Source of the DNA: Trichomonas vaginalis G3 | Taxonomy: Eukaryota; Parabasalia; Trichomonadida; Trichomonadidae | Direction: 5' to 3' | Length of the DNA stretch: 64,000 nt | NCBI RefSeq assembly: GCF_026262505.1 | Contig: NC_067206.1 | Coordinates: forward strand, 15,000,205-15,064,204 | Part shown: positions 47,726 to 58,601 of the stretch, piece by piece | How the letters are laid out: every line of letters begins with the position of its first letter | How positions within the stretch are numbered: position 1 is the first letter of the stretch | Made by a program: the position numbers and the translations under genes | Notes under the pieces: generated by a model | Told to the model about the DNA's origin: nothing | Databases searched by the model: none | What the model saw: only the letters and a program-made list of their open reading frames with translations

Positions 47726-47734
47726 AGTTAGTAT

Positions 47735-47783
47735 ACATATCATGTGTACGGAGGCACTGCGCGCCTCCTTACCCATTATATGT
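47735..47783. repeat. Terminal hairpin of element C with paired changes
   Basis: ACATATCATGTGTACGGAGG then CACTGCGCGCCTCC and TTACCCATTATATGT. The inner stem is GGAGGC/GCCTCC where copy B has GGTG/CACC; GTA/TAC is kept. The position relative to the tip is the same as in B. Confidence 0.72.
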
Positions 47784-47932
47784 GAATTTGACACTTTACA
47801 AAACCGTTAACGTTTATTTTACAACACAAACGACAACACTAACTTAACCTTAAATATTTACAAAGCCGCCAACCACTTCACCTCACTAACGTTTTCACAA
47901 ACGACTTCACTACTGTAAAAAAATAAACGTTC

Positions 47933-48260
47933 TCACTTACAAAAGTATTGCAACTCTTCCCATTGTTGTGCTTCACACAATACTTCATATTCTTCAGTAT
48001 CGCTGCTGTCACTCCAATCGTCAGAGTCAAAGTCACTGTCAAAATGAATGTTAGTAAGTTTTGACAAAGCTAATGAAACACGCTTACCGTTTGTATCGTA
48101 TGCTTGTATAAACTTTCCATTCTTCATTCCTTCATAAACGCTCAAACTAACTTTACCCTTTCTCCCCCCGTATCTGATAGAATGTATTTTCACGAGGAAC
48201 GAAGAACAAATTCTTGAACTCATGACCGTTGTAGTTTGTTATCTCAATAGTTTTCGCCAT
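47933..48260 (-). pseudogene. Terminal-repeat gene, copy C (frameshifted at the same G run)
   Basis: It starts MAKTIEITNYNGHEF at 48260. The run of six G near 48170 breaks the frame exactly as in B's right copy. Downstream it differs more from B than the flanks do (SVYEGMKNGKFIQAYDTNG against SIYDSKHNGRYIQAVDTNG), while keeping the acidic DSDFDSDDWSDSSD stretch. Confidence 0.6.
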
Positions 48261-48349
48261 TTATATAAAATAAAATAATAAAATAAAAAATAAACTTAAA
48301 AATTAATGATATCACCACCCTCACACGTATGAAAACATAGCACAAAAAT

Positions 48350-48400
48350 AAATTTAGGTGAAGTGGTGAGATCTCACCTCTTTTTCACCTGTTTTTTCAC
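48350..48400. promoter_or_regulatory. Terminal-repeat palindrome (GGTGAG type), copy C
   Basis: AGGTGAAGTGGTGAGATCTC then ACCTCTTTTTCACC. Inverse of 45583-45632, with the inner palindrome GGTGAGATCTCACC intact. Confidence 0.66.
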
Positions 48401-48410
48401 CCTGTTGAAT

Positions 48411-48937
48411 TCATTGCTTTATAACTCTCTTCCTTGGTTTCTTTTTAGTTGCTTTCTTCACGTCTGTCTCCAACTTGACGGTCTTTCTTCTTCGTCCGTA
48501 ATGATACCAGTTACTTCCACCAGTCAATGGGTTAAATGGTCTTTCGTAAGGGTTTCCATACATTCCATAGGGACCATACGGAAGAACTACTGGTGGAGAA
48601 GAAACATTTTCTTTAGTTCCATCGAATCTATTTAAATGCATTGTTTCACCTTTCATCTGGTCATTAAAGTATTTTGCGTGTTTTGCAAACTCATCATCCT
48701 TTCCTAAAGCATTTTCTGACTCAGTCGCAACCAAATTGGATGCTTTATTTATGAGCCCTATTTTATTTAATCTTAACTTCTTTGCAACCCAGCCTCCAAT
48801 CTTCCTTTATTTGCATCTAATGTCTTCGAAACCCTTCCTCCACTCATTTTATTTACTGCGTCATAAGCTCCAAGTGCTTTTGCTCCAAATGCTAATGCTT
48901 TTGTTCCCATTGCGCCTAAAGCTGCCCAAGCTACCAT
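48411..48937 (-). pseudogene. Small hydrophobic/basic virion-like protein, copy C (one frameshift)
   Basis: This is the counterpart of 45046-45574 with the same Ala/Gly-rich start and basic end. The frame changes near 48805, within the same short segment as in B. That could mean a shared ancestral lesion, since the two copies have the change at nearly the same place. The middle and end (ATESENALGKDDEFAKHAKY to KPRKRVIKQ) are open and identical to B. Confidence 0.52.
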
Positions 48938-49162
48938 TTACACCATATTAAAATCATCTCTCTTCAATATTATCTCATAAAAGTTCTCGTTACTGGAGAA
49001 AGTCAATGAAACATAAACGTTCTCACGGGCTTCGCCCTCACCGCTTTGCGGTCTATCTAACTTCTTTCTTATATCATCTATACGCTTCAAAATGTCTGAA
49101 CAATTGCTAACATCTTCTACAACAGTTATTTCATCATGAATGACCTTCAAGAACAAGCTCAT
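48938..49162 (-). CDS. Small unknown protein, 74 aa, copy C
   Basis: It is intact and nearly identical to 44821-45045, with the GC module at 49024-49051 read in frame as DRPQSGEGEAR. It abuts its neighbours without spacers, again suggesting one transcript for three virion-side genes. Function unknown. Confidence 0.6.
   Translation of the reverse strand: MSLFLKVIHDEITVVEDVSNCSDILKRIDDIRKKLDRPQSGEGEARENVYVSLTFSSNENFYEIILKRDDFNMV
49024..49051 (-). repeat. GC-rich palindromic module, copy C 74-aa gene
   Basis: The forward strand reads CACGGGCTTCGCCCTCACC then GCTTTGCGG. Identical to the module at 44932-44959 in reverse. Confidence 0.72.
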
Positions 49163-50042
49163 TTAATATGCTATTAAAATCATCTCAATAATGAGTCCAT
49201 CCTTTCCATCTTTAGGTAGCACAACATCTTTCATTGAAGAAGGTTCGACAAGTCTTATGTTAAACTTACTGACAAAGTTTGTTATACTATAATGCTTCGG
49301 CGGCGAATACATGTAGTTTGAAAGACATAATATAGATTCTTCAGCAAATTCACTTATACTGGATTTTATAACAATGTTCTCACGAGACCAAATACCACCA
49401 ATTGACAATCTTGTAAGCAATCCTGCTGAACCTTCTACTGTAAACGTCGATGGTAACATTCCACGAAGGTCATCTATTGACATCGTTGAGTCACTGATTT
49501 AAATATTTTCTTAAAGCAATCGTCATTATCTAACCATGCAATAGCTTTGAAGTTTTCATTCGAATATACATCTGCTTCATTAAATGTAAAACCTGACTTC
49601 TTTGCAGAGACGACTTTAAAATCTATTGAGTTTGTTTCAAAATTATATGCTATGGTAACTTCTGAAGGTAATGGATGTCCTTCCGCAGTCAGTTGTTCTC
49701 TCACTACCGTTTGAAGCTTTGTATTAAAAACTTTCATGTCATCTCCTGTATCTAAGTTCACATACACAGCAACAGGGAAACTATCTTGCTTCTTTGTTTC
49801 ATCATTATACTCAAAACATTAAAGTTCTTCAATAATATTGTTCTTCCTGCTGGAATACTTCGAACCTGTCTGATTTCAATAGCTTTCTCACCTCCTACAT
49901 ACTCTACCCAGTGTCTTGGATATTCATAAGTATACTGACTTTCTTGAATTTTGGTTGGTTTCATCATAACATGTTCATAGTATATCTTTATACTCTTGTC
50001 AGTTAGACTCGGTGCTATGTTCTGAATATTTCTGACTTGCAT
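49163..50042 (-). pseudogene. Minor capsid (penton-like) candidate 2, copy C (frameshifted)
   Basis: It starts MQVRNIQNIAPSLTDKSIKI. The region broken in B is open here to VEYVGGEKAIEIRQVRSIPA and LLKNFNVL. Breaks occur near 49810 and 49490, where B is open. The C-terminal 106 residues are identical to B. Together the copies define one gene of ~293 residues. Divergent from the ATPase with 16 bp between start codons. Confidence 0.6.
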
Positions 50043-50058
50043 TTTTAATGGAGATAAA

Positions 50059-50941
50059 ATGAAGCATTTAATACATGACGTAGATGAAGACATGAATGAA
50101 ACTACAGACAAACTTAACTCTTCTCTTATTCTTCCTTTCAGTAAGGACTATGAGTTCTGTTCAAATGGTGTTTATTTCTATTGTGGAAAGATGGGTTCAG
50201 GTAAGACATTTAACCTCATTCGTCATATACTCATAACAGAACGTTTAGGAAATGACTCATATTATGACCAAATCATTATATCAGCAACTTCAGACTCTAT
50301 GGACTCAACAGCGAAAACATTTATGTCAAAAGTTCAAGCCTCTGTCGTTAAAGTTCCAGACAGTGAACTCATTGAATTTCTTCAACGTTACATTCGACGT
50401 AAGAGGAAATATTATGCCATCGTAATTATACAGTCAGGAATGCAAAAGACTTCTGAGGAGATGGAAAGAATTATTGACAAACACCACTTACGTCAATACT
50501 CAGGAGTTTACGATATGAAACGACTTACAAACTACATTCTGTCAAAACTTTCAAAATACCCCTTCAAAAAATATCCTTCAAACACTCTGCTCGTTTGTGA
50601 CGACTTCGCCGGAAAAGGTTTAGTGTCAAAGCCTGACTCACCATTAGCTAACATCATTACTAAAGTCAGACATTACCATTAACTGTAGCAATACTTATGC
50701 AAACATGGAGGTTTTTAGCTTTAAACATAAAACGTCTCATAACTGACTTCGTTATCTTTCAAGGTTTCTCACGTATGATATTGAACTCATTTGGAAACAG
50801 TCAGGTATAACATTACCTTTTGAAGAAATTTGGGAAGCATATAAGTCTCTCATCTCTCCTCGTTCATACCTTGAGATTCATATCATGACTAATACCATTA
50901 AAGTCAAAAATATTCCATGGGAACGACCAACATTGTTTTAA
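50059..50941 (+). pseudogene. A32-type FtsK-HerA packaging ATPase, copy C (frameshift after residue ~207)
   Basis: The first 207 residues are open: MKHLIHDVDEDMNETTDKLN, Walker A YCGKMGSGKTFN (43-50), TERLGNDSYYDQIIISATSD, and Walker B NTLLVCDDFAGKG (Asp pair 181-182). One T is missing near 50681 and another base near 50772 relative to B. The downstream part (AILMQTWRFLALNIKRLI and ending WERPTLF) is otherwise conserved. The ~290-residue length fits the family. Function: ATP-driven genome packaging, as known for A32-like proteins of poxviruses, Polintons and virophages. Confidence 0.86.
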
Positions 50942-51339
50942 AGTTTAACCTTCAATTGACTGATGGTAAACAAATTCCATGCATCTCTGTCGCCATTTCT
51001 GTTAATATTTTTGCTGTCATTCATATCATCCACTTCCCCATCCGTTAGCTTTTGAGGATATGCGTTAGAATAGCTGTTCTTAAATGAAGGCTTTTCACCT
51101 TTGAGAGCATAAACTCTATAACTTTCTGCATACTTTATGTTTGAACCTCCTGAGCCATCATTGACATAAATTTTTATAGGCTTCCACCCTTTGTTCATGT
51201 TCCTGCTTCTTCCCTTAGCTCTTTTGTTCAGTAGTTCTACATCTTTATACACAGCACCTGTCTCAGTGAATTCAACAATATTTTCATTCGTTAGCTTTAC
51301 ATTCAAACCCTTGTCGAGTATATTGTTCATTTCATACAT
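50938..51339 (-). CDS. Polinton unknown protein, 133 aa, copy C
   Basis: It is intact and identical in protein to 42643-43044 over the compared length (MYEMNNILDKG start, GSGGSNIKYAESYRVYAL, ISQLKVKL end). Its stop overlaps the ATPase stop. Start codons of this gene and the one at 51365 are 25 bp apart, over TATATAAAAGGTTTTTATTC. Conservation while neighbours carry indels suggests a real, constrained gene. Confidence 0.6.
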   Translation of the reverse strand: MYEMNNILDKGLNVKLTNENIVEFTETGAVYKDVELLNKRAKGRSRNMNKGWKPIKIYVNDGSGGSNIKYAESYRVYALKGEKPSFKNSYSNAYPQKLTDGEVDDMNDSKNINRNGDRDAWNLFTISQLKVKL

Positions 51340-51364
51340 ATAAAAGGTTTTTATTCTATATGAA

Positions 51365-51973
51365 ATGAGAAGCAAATCCATCTTAGCTGGTGCCGTTAAT
51401 GTTCCAATTGAACCAACATCAAATGTTGACTCACGAACGACAAACAATATTGTCATAAAGAACTATAGTTCAGAGTGTTTGAAAGAAAAAACCAGAGCTG
51501 AAGTCGTGAATTTAAACTCAGCTTCAAACGCTAACGCTACATCAGATGTTAAGTTAGAGTATCCACCACTGGACCAAATTCTTTCAAGAGAAGCCAACGA
51601 CAACCCTTACACAAATGTTCAAACAAATCCTTCAGATAACGTAGACCATTACCTTCTTCAGTTATACCAAACAATTTTACTCAAAGACGATAAGAAGCTT
51701 TTGAAATCTTATAAGCAAGAACCAAATAATTCTAACAAAGGAGGACCTTGAAAATGTTATATCACGAATAACAGGGAAACAATGTGTCATTGACTATCTC
51801 GACCCTGAAATCGAATGCTGTGGTCAAACTCCACTATTCATGAAAATAGGTAACATCCGCATCATTGAAACACCAGGAACTACAGGAGTTGAGTTTAAGT
51901 ATAAATATTCGAACGAGTATACAAAACTTTCAACAGAATATAAACTTTGTTGAAATATGTTTTAGTAAATTAA
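51365..51973 (+). pseudogene. Polinton unknown protein, ~200 aa, copy C (two frameshifts)
   Basis: It is open for 128 residues from MRSKSILAGAVNVPIEPTSN through LEYPPLDQILSREANDNPYT. The frame is lost near 51705 (KLLKSYKQEPN for KLLTNLISKNQ) and again near 51948. Copy B is open in these places but broken near 42478. Function unknown. Confidence 0.57.
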
Positions 51974-52014
51974 AGCAGTCAGTCAGTCTGACTGCTTGGT
52001 TAGTCAAAAAAATT

Positions 52015-52257
52015 TCAAGTTAGCAATTTGTAATATCTATCCAAAACTTCTTCAACAGTATCGAACTCATCTTCATAATGCAAACCTAATCTTATTGACT
52101 TGGTGCAGTTTTCACTAACACAATATTTTTCTGTTCTCTTGACTGACATAACTAACTCATTTGTTTCATCAAACAGCAACAACCAAAGTTCATGACCTAA
52201 TACATAACATTCATACTTTATATTTTTAGCTCTGAGTTCTCTTGTAAGCTGTTGCAT
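52015..52257 (-). CDS. Small unknown protein, 80 aa, copy C
   Basis: It is intact and nearly identical to 41703-41945 (MQQLTRELRAKNIKYECYVL start), with one N-to-D change near the C-terminal helix. It again overlaps the end of the upstream minor capsid candidate by 40 bases. The conserved overlap and equal length in two copies support coding. Confidence 0.6.
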   Translation of the reverse strand: MQQLTRELRAKNIKYECYVLGHELWLLLFDETNELVMSVKRTEKYCVSENCTKSIRLGLHYEDEFDTVEEVLDRYYKLLT

Positions 52258-52990
52258 TTAATATTTTCTAAAAAGTCAACTTCAACAGTCATTCGCACTG
52301 GTGCCTTCAGTTCTACAGGCTCTCCTTGAAAGTCAACAAGTCTGAATTGCATGCCTTTCAAATTATGAGGACTAATGCGAACCCATTTACCTAAATGAGT
52401 TGCTATGACAGGAACGTTTGGAATGAACATTGAATTTCATAACAGAAGGATTTATATTCTACTGAACCTTTACTATTAACTCCTGAAATGCCTGTGACAT
52501 TAGCTATTTTAGACTCAATGTACAAACAATTGCCATAACATACATATGGAACAGATTTCATCTCAATCGTTTTGTCAACACTTTTCAAAGGAAATGTCAT
52601 ATGGTATGCACCCAAAAGAAGTTGAACTCTATGACTCATTCGTGTTATCTTAAACTCCTTCGCATAACTGAACTTCAAAACTCCTGCAATAAGTTTAACA
52701 TTCATTAAGTTTTCTTCGTTATCCTTGTTTATTGTAGTATTTATGAGAGCATTTAACACTCCAGCTAATGTTTCCATCTTATATTCTACATTATTGTGAA
52801 ATCTTATTTCGTGCTTCTTTCCATCTATTTCAATCTCCATGAAATCTGTTTCATCTGTTATAACGAATGAAGCGATAGTATTGAAGTCAACCATTCTGAA
52901 TGCAAGCGCCTCATTCTGTAGACCTAAGTTTGTTTGTAGCTTTACTGTCCCGTATTCGTTTGGGTCTGTACTTTGCAAATAGAACAACAT
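52218..52990 (-). pseudogene. Minor capsid (penton-like) candidate 1, copy C (one frameshift)
   Basis: It starts MLFYLQSTDPNEYGTVKLQT at 52990, 17 bp from the fibre start. The frame is lost near 52435 (GAATTTCATAACAG, bases fewer than B), after YKSFCYE. The C-terminal jelly-roll-like part (NVPVIATHLGKWVRISPHNL to MTVEVDFL) is open in the other frame and identical to B. Confidence 0.6.
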
Positions 52991-53007
52991 TTTATTCTCA
53001 TTAAAAT

Positions 53008-56000
53008 ATGAGTATAGCTGCATATGCGTATGAAGCTGACAGAGCTAAACGTTTATATTTTGGTCAATACTCTCTCACACTTACTGATAAATATATTGTT
53101 ATCACTGATGGAAATACTGAGAAATACATAACATGGAAGGACTATGAAAAGTTTGACCCTATTTTAACTCCATGTACTATGCCATTCATTGTAAATGGTG
53201 AAATTGTGTCAAAAAATAATGAAACAGTGTATAAGTCAGTGTATGAGGCGCTGAACTATATGCTTCATTTCAATCCTTCTGGTTTTGACCCACAAATAAC
53301 TTCATGTACTATGCCATTCATTGTAAATGGTGAAATCGTCATGAAGAACGACACAACTGTCTCAAAGTCTGTTCGTGATATTTTAGACTACTTGCTTCAT
53401 TTGGGTCCTACAGGATTTGACCCATATACAACTCAATGTCAAGTACCATTCATAAACGACTCAGCAGAAATAAAACTCAAAACATCAACAGTAGATGAAG
53501 CAATTGCTGACTCATTGACAAAACTTCTTGATATAATAATGAGGTTCAATACATTCAAAACAACATATGAAACCTTTAAGAAAAATTATGACGATTTCTT
53601 TAAAATTACATACATCGAGCCTTCTGCTCCTCAAACACCAGACTATGCATGCCTTAAAATAAAGGCTGCACGGACACAAGTTAGAACATTGACTTTTGAC
53701 GGAGATAATATCGTTAGAGACGTTACACCTGGAGACACATTACTTACGAAAGAATACTTAAAAAGTCATATCAGTGATTTTGTGAAAGTAGAACAAAGTG
53801 GAGCAGGTAAGAGTTGGTTAGGGTGGTTGTTTACTTTATTTTCATCAGGTGTAACAACCGCATCTCTTATAACCATGCAAAGTGAGATATATGCACTCTG
53901 GGCTTTTCTTGGTGGCATAGATAGCATGAAGTTTTATGTTGAGTTTGCTAAATTACATGGAAATACAGGAAGTTTCTTTGACGGTCTCAAAAATTTATGG
54001 GGTAAAGTAACATATAATACAAAGAAACTAACTAACTGGGCACTCAAACGTAAAAATACGTTCGACGGACTTGCTTACAACCCTCGTCTCGGAATTATTG
54101 AACCAATTAATTTACATCCTTTAATGGCAGCAAGAGATTTAGATGAAGGAGGACAAGTGGTTCAAACAATTGTTGAAAATCTACTGAATATATATCCTGA
54201 GTTTAAAGAAGTTTTAACAGCAACAAACACAACAATTCGTGAAAACTGTATAGTGTTTAACACTGAAGATAATATTTTAGACTATATGTTCGTTGTTTTA
54301 GGTCAGTTAGCTAAGACAATAAAAGAGAAAGGTATTGACTCAGTCATAACAGTTGAAGATGTAATGTTAAGAAAGACTTTTGACTCATTGTTTCAAGAAC
54401 CAAAAGAAGTAGTTAGTCTTTATGAAGTTTTGAACGCAATGCTGACAAAAATAAATGAAAGTGACACTGGTAACATAAGTGAAGCAAAAGTTGTTGAACT
54501 TCTTTCACAAAAAGCAGAGAAAAACCATGTTCATTATATAAGTTCAGACGAACAGATTATAACGGACTACCATGGATATTTAACACGAAGTGATGAAGCG
54601 AAGACAAAAAATGTTAATGAAAGAAGATATAAATACATTCGTGCTAAAGGTTATGACATAAGCTGTACTGTACAGTATGATGTAGCTAAAGCACCAGAAG
54701 CATTTGGTTATACCGGTGAAATTTATGCCTCTACTTTCAATGTTAACGGTGTATTAGTTGAACCAAGATTTACATTGAGAGTTAAGGCAAAAATAACGTT
54801 TGAAGATGCTATTAAAAGTAAAGCTGACAAAGTTGAACTCGAAGCAATGAACAAAGTTTTGAAATCTCATAAACACAATATCTCCGATATAAATGAACTT
54901 CAAGCTACATTAAATAGTAAAGCTGACAAGAACCATACACATGAATCCTTCACTACTGTTAGAGCAGACGATGTAATATTGAACTATACCCTTGGTTCAA
55001 GTGCACCTTTAGAGAATCCGAGTACAAGCGTAAAAGATACACTAAACAATTTAGATAACAGATGTATGAACATTGAAGGTCATGCCAGAAACTTTGAAAC
55101 ATACGATCTACCAGCAATGTTAGATAAGAAAGCTGACAAAGAACATACACATAAATCCTTCACTACTGTTAGAGCAGACGACATAATATTGAACTATGAT
55201 TTGGTTCAAGTGCACCTTTAGAGAATCCGAGTACAAGCGTAAAAGATACACTAAACAATTTAGATAACAGATGTATGAACATTGAAGGTCATGCCAGAAA
55301 CTTTGAAACATACGATCTACCAGCAATGTTAGATAAGAAAGCTGACAAAGAACATACACATAAATCCTTCACTACTGTTAGAGCAGACGACATAATATTG
55401 AACTATGATTTGGGTTCAAGTGCACCTTTAGAGAATCCGAGTACAAGCGTAAAAGATACACTAAACAATTTAGATAACAGTTGCAGGAATATCGAAGGTC
55501 ATGCCAGAAACTTTGAAGCATATGAACTACCAGCAATGTTAGATAAGAAAGCCGACAAAACTTATGTAGATGAAAATTATGCAAAGAAGTCGGAAGTAAA
55601 TGCTGCGCTTAATGGAAAAGCTGACAAGAACCATACACATGAAGAATTTCAAACAATCAAGATTAAAGAAATTAAAGCATGCATCGAAATAGTAACAAAA
55701 ACAGGAAGAAACGGTGCAACTGTACAAGAACAAAGAATTTATCCTCCTACTTTTCCTAATGGTTTAATAACAAACAATATAAATATTGTAGATGACAAAG
55801 GATTTATAAATGTTAAACATGAACTTCAAACAATGAAGACTCAGATTCTTGAAACCATATATCCTATAGGCTCTATTTATACGTCAATGAACTCAACAAA
55901 TCCAGCAAGTGTTTTAGGTTTTGGTACATGGCAGCAGATTGTAGACAAATTCTTATACTGTGCTAACTCTTCAAAGCAAACAGGAGGTTCGAAGAAAATT

Positions 56001-56274
56001 AAAGAAGCAAACCTTCCACCGCACACTCATACAGGAACTACAAACTTTTCTGGCGACCATAGCCACTCATTAAGAGACCACCCATTATACAACTCAGACT
56101 ATAAAGCTGGCAATGACGTTTTATCTCCATCTTATAACAATGCAGCAAAAAAGACTTTTCGACAACTGAACCGGAGGAAATCATGTCCATACTTTCACAA
56201 CAAATCCAACAGGCTCGGGTGCAGATTATATGCCACCATTTGTGACTATATTCGCATGGTATAGAGTTCAATGA
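53008..56274 (+). pseudogene. Phage-type tail-fibre protein, copy C (longer, frameshifted)
   Basis: It is open for 737 residues from MSIAAYAYEADRAKRLYFGQ. N-terminal ~45-residue repeats (FDPxxTxCxMPFIVNGEIV) differ from B in number and sequence. A central region follows (ITMQSEIYALWAFLGG), then KADK.HTH repeats. A ~71-residue unit (KADKEHTHKSFTTVRADDII to YDLPAMLDK) is tandemly repeated three to four times, against one in B, and a one-base loss near 55200 breaks the frame inside it. A further segment (KADKTYVDENYAKKSEVNAA) precedes the collar domain: YPIGSIYTSMNSTNPASVLG, FGTWQQIVDKFLYCANSSK, PPHTHTGTTNFSGDHSHSL and PPFVTIFAWYRV (out of frame). Host attachment is inferred. Confidence 0.82.
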
Positions 56275-56314
56275 ACGCGCTTGAGCCTAGAATAAAATCT
56301 TTAACTTTACACAA

Positions 56315-57428
56315 ATGAGCTTGAAAGAAGTATTCGAACAACATCCATGGAGGTCATTTAAGAAGTTCAATGAAGCTGCAAAGAGTTGGGGATTTACTAA
56401 CAGAGCTGAAGTGAAAAGGTTCTTTGACAAAAATGTTGTACATCAAACAAAAATAAACCCTTACGACTACTTTTTACCAATTTACTCCAACGCTCCTGAC
56501 GCATACCAATTTGACACTCTCATTCAAAGCAGAAAAGGAGGACATAAACCATTCCTCATCTTCATTAATGTTAACACTCGCAAAGCATATGCATATCCAA
56601 TGAAAAATAAAGGAACTCGTGAAGTGTTAAGAGTTTTACAAAAGTTTGTAGCAGAACATAGCCCAAGTACTTTAACATCAGACCAAGACAGTGCATACCT
56701 CAGCAATGAAATCACAGATTTTCTCATTAAGCATAACATAACTCACTACACTACTGAAGACCATAACCATAACATACTCGGCATCATAAACCGCTTCATA
56801 AGAACGCTCAGAGATTTAAACCAAGAGCGAGACTTTACCGAAGAAACAATGAAACATTTCTCGAAGTATATAATTCCTCAACACATTCTACAACAGGACA
56901 TACACCAAATTCAATGACACAACAACAAGAAGAAAAGTATATACAAAAGAAACGAAGCCAAACACAAAATATCAGAAATTCAACACAATTTACCCTCATT
57001 CCTGGTACAAAAGTTCGTGTAGTTCTTGACGACAAACCGTTGACAAAGAAACGTTTAAGGTTAAGTAGAAATATTATATCGTAGACTCTACGCAAGGTAA
57101 TGGATATCTTATAAAAGCTGCTGACGACTCTATTGCGTTTTACCCTCGACATAAATTAGTCGAAAGTAGTAATGGCAAACTTGCTGAAACCATTGACGAA
57201 GCAAAGCGAGGAGTGGTTATTGAAATACTTGGCTATAACATAAACGATGACACTTATAAAGTAAGATATGAAGGAGGCGTTGAAGATGTTATACCATCTA
57301 AGAACTTGAGAGAGTCAAAGCCAACACATCTGGGACCATTAGAGCGGGAGTACTGGAAAGACAAAAATAAGCCAGAAAGAATAAGAAAATTCTTCTAAAC
57401 TTTTTCATTAGATGTAAATCAGACATGA
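56315..57428 (+). pseudogene. int: Retroviral-type integrase, copy C (two frameshifts, one nonsense change)
   Basis: It is nearly identical to 37059-38174. Single-base losses near 56866 and 57070 and a CAA-to-TAA change near 57396 disrupt it. The first two catalytic Asp motifs (YQFDTLIQ, LTSDQDSAYLS) and the Asn at the third position (ILGIINRFIRTLRDL) are the same as in B, so the Asn is inherited rather than a lesion of one copy. The order fibre-integrase-313-aa gene is kept. Confidence 0.85.
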
Positions 57429-57496
57429 ATGAGAACAGTCATGATATCATTAATGGTACCATTTATTTTTGTCATAAATTTACACCAAAAATATAT

Positions 57497-57546
57497 TTTA
57501 GGTGAAGAGGTGAGATCTCACCCGTTTTTTCACCTCTTTTTTCACG
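57497..57546. promoter_or_regulatory. Intergenic palindrome (GGTGAG type) after integrase, copy C
   Basis: AGGTGAAGAGGTGAGATCTC then ACCCGTTTTTTCACCTCTTT. The inner palindrome is at 57509-57522. Here the GGTGAA arm is on the left and the repeated TTTTCACC arm on the right, the mirror of 420-477. It is followed by GATGAATTTTCATGAATTTC, part of the shared upstream cassette. Confidence 0.68.
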
Positions 57547-57633
57547 CCTCAGATGAATTTTCATGAATTTCCTTAAGATAGAAAAATAAAGTTAGTTTTA
57601 TTTTTATTTATTTTTTTATTTTGTATAAAAGAT

Positions 57634-58597
57634 ATGATTTCAACAATCGGCACAACAACAATTCAAGCCACGAACGGCGGGACTCTGTCCACAACTACAG
57701 CACCAAACTCGCTAGTCATGAATCCTACGTCAATGTTGGTAGAGATGAAAAGCTTTATTCCTTCTTCATATACTTTTGAAACAGAAATCCAGAAGATAAA
57801 GCAAGAACTTTTAACAAGTAATTTAGACTGTAGTGCGAAAGATGAAACAAATGAACAGTATCTTTATGAAATGGAGGACCTCATCGACCATTTGCCTAAA
57901 CTACCTGAAATTCAGCAGCAAAAACTAACTATTCCTGAATTCGACGAAATTGAAGTCAAAGCAACTGACTCAGTAGAAATTAAGAAATTCATACGTAAAG
58001 TAAATTATGAATTCCTTGGTTTTCATTGCAACCATAAAGTTATGGACAAAGATTGCGACATGGTTTATAAAAATATTTCTGACCTTTACAAATCCGAAGA
58101 ATTTAAGACATACGATAACTTTGTTTCATTAGTTGCAAAATGTGTATGGCAGATAAGAGATAAAGATAGAAGAGGTAAAGTATGGAATGAACAGATAAAA
58201 CCAGCAGCTTTTGAGTTAAAGAAAACCATTGACGCCTTAGTTGTTCTAGCTGGTTTTATTTCAATGTATAACGCAAAAAAATGCCGCAATGTTCAAAATG
58301 TAAAGCAGCAATAAGAAAATATAACTACTCAGTCAAAGAGATAGAAAGAATGCGAAACGACTATGCAGACTTAAAGAAAGAAGCAGAAAAGCCAGCAGAA
58401 GATAAAATGGATATGTTGACATTTCTTAATAAAAACTATCCAACAGCAGAAGATTTCCTTCTATCTGACGTCAAGAAGAAGTATAAAGAAACTTCGGCAT
58501 TGTTAAAACATTCGATGTACTAAAAGAAGAAATAGAAGCTACGAAATTGTTTAGGATTTCAAATATACATCGTACAATTCATGTAAAACGCTTGTGA
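57634..58597 (+). pseudogene. Polinton-specific unknown protein, ~318 aa, copy C (two frameshifts)
   Basis: It starts MISTIGTTTIQATNGGTLST, with a few extra residues against B. It is open to FISMYNAK; a one-base change near 58282 shifts the frame before PQCSKCKAAIRKYNYSVKEI, and another near 58495 shifts it before the C-terminus (ATKLFRISNIHRTIHVKRL, as in copy A). The zinc-like Cys/His clusters are conserved. It follows TTTTTTTATTTTGTATAAAA, the shared leader. Confidence 0.66.
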
Positions 58598-58601
58598 AAA
58601 A

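Noticed and set aside
47282-47794. A single 170-aa gene across the B-D-C junctions
   Set aside because: The frame runs through element tips and hairpins. Only 47401-47725 is integrase sequence.
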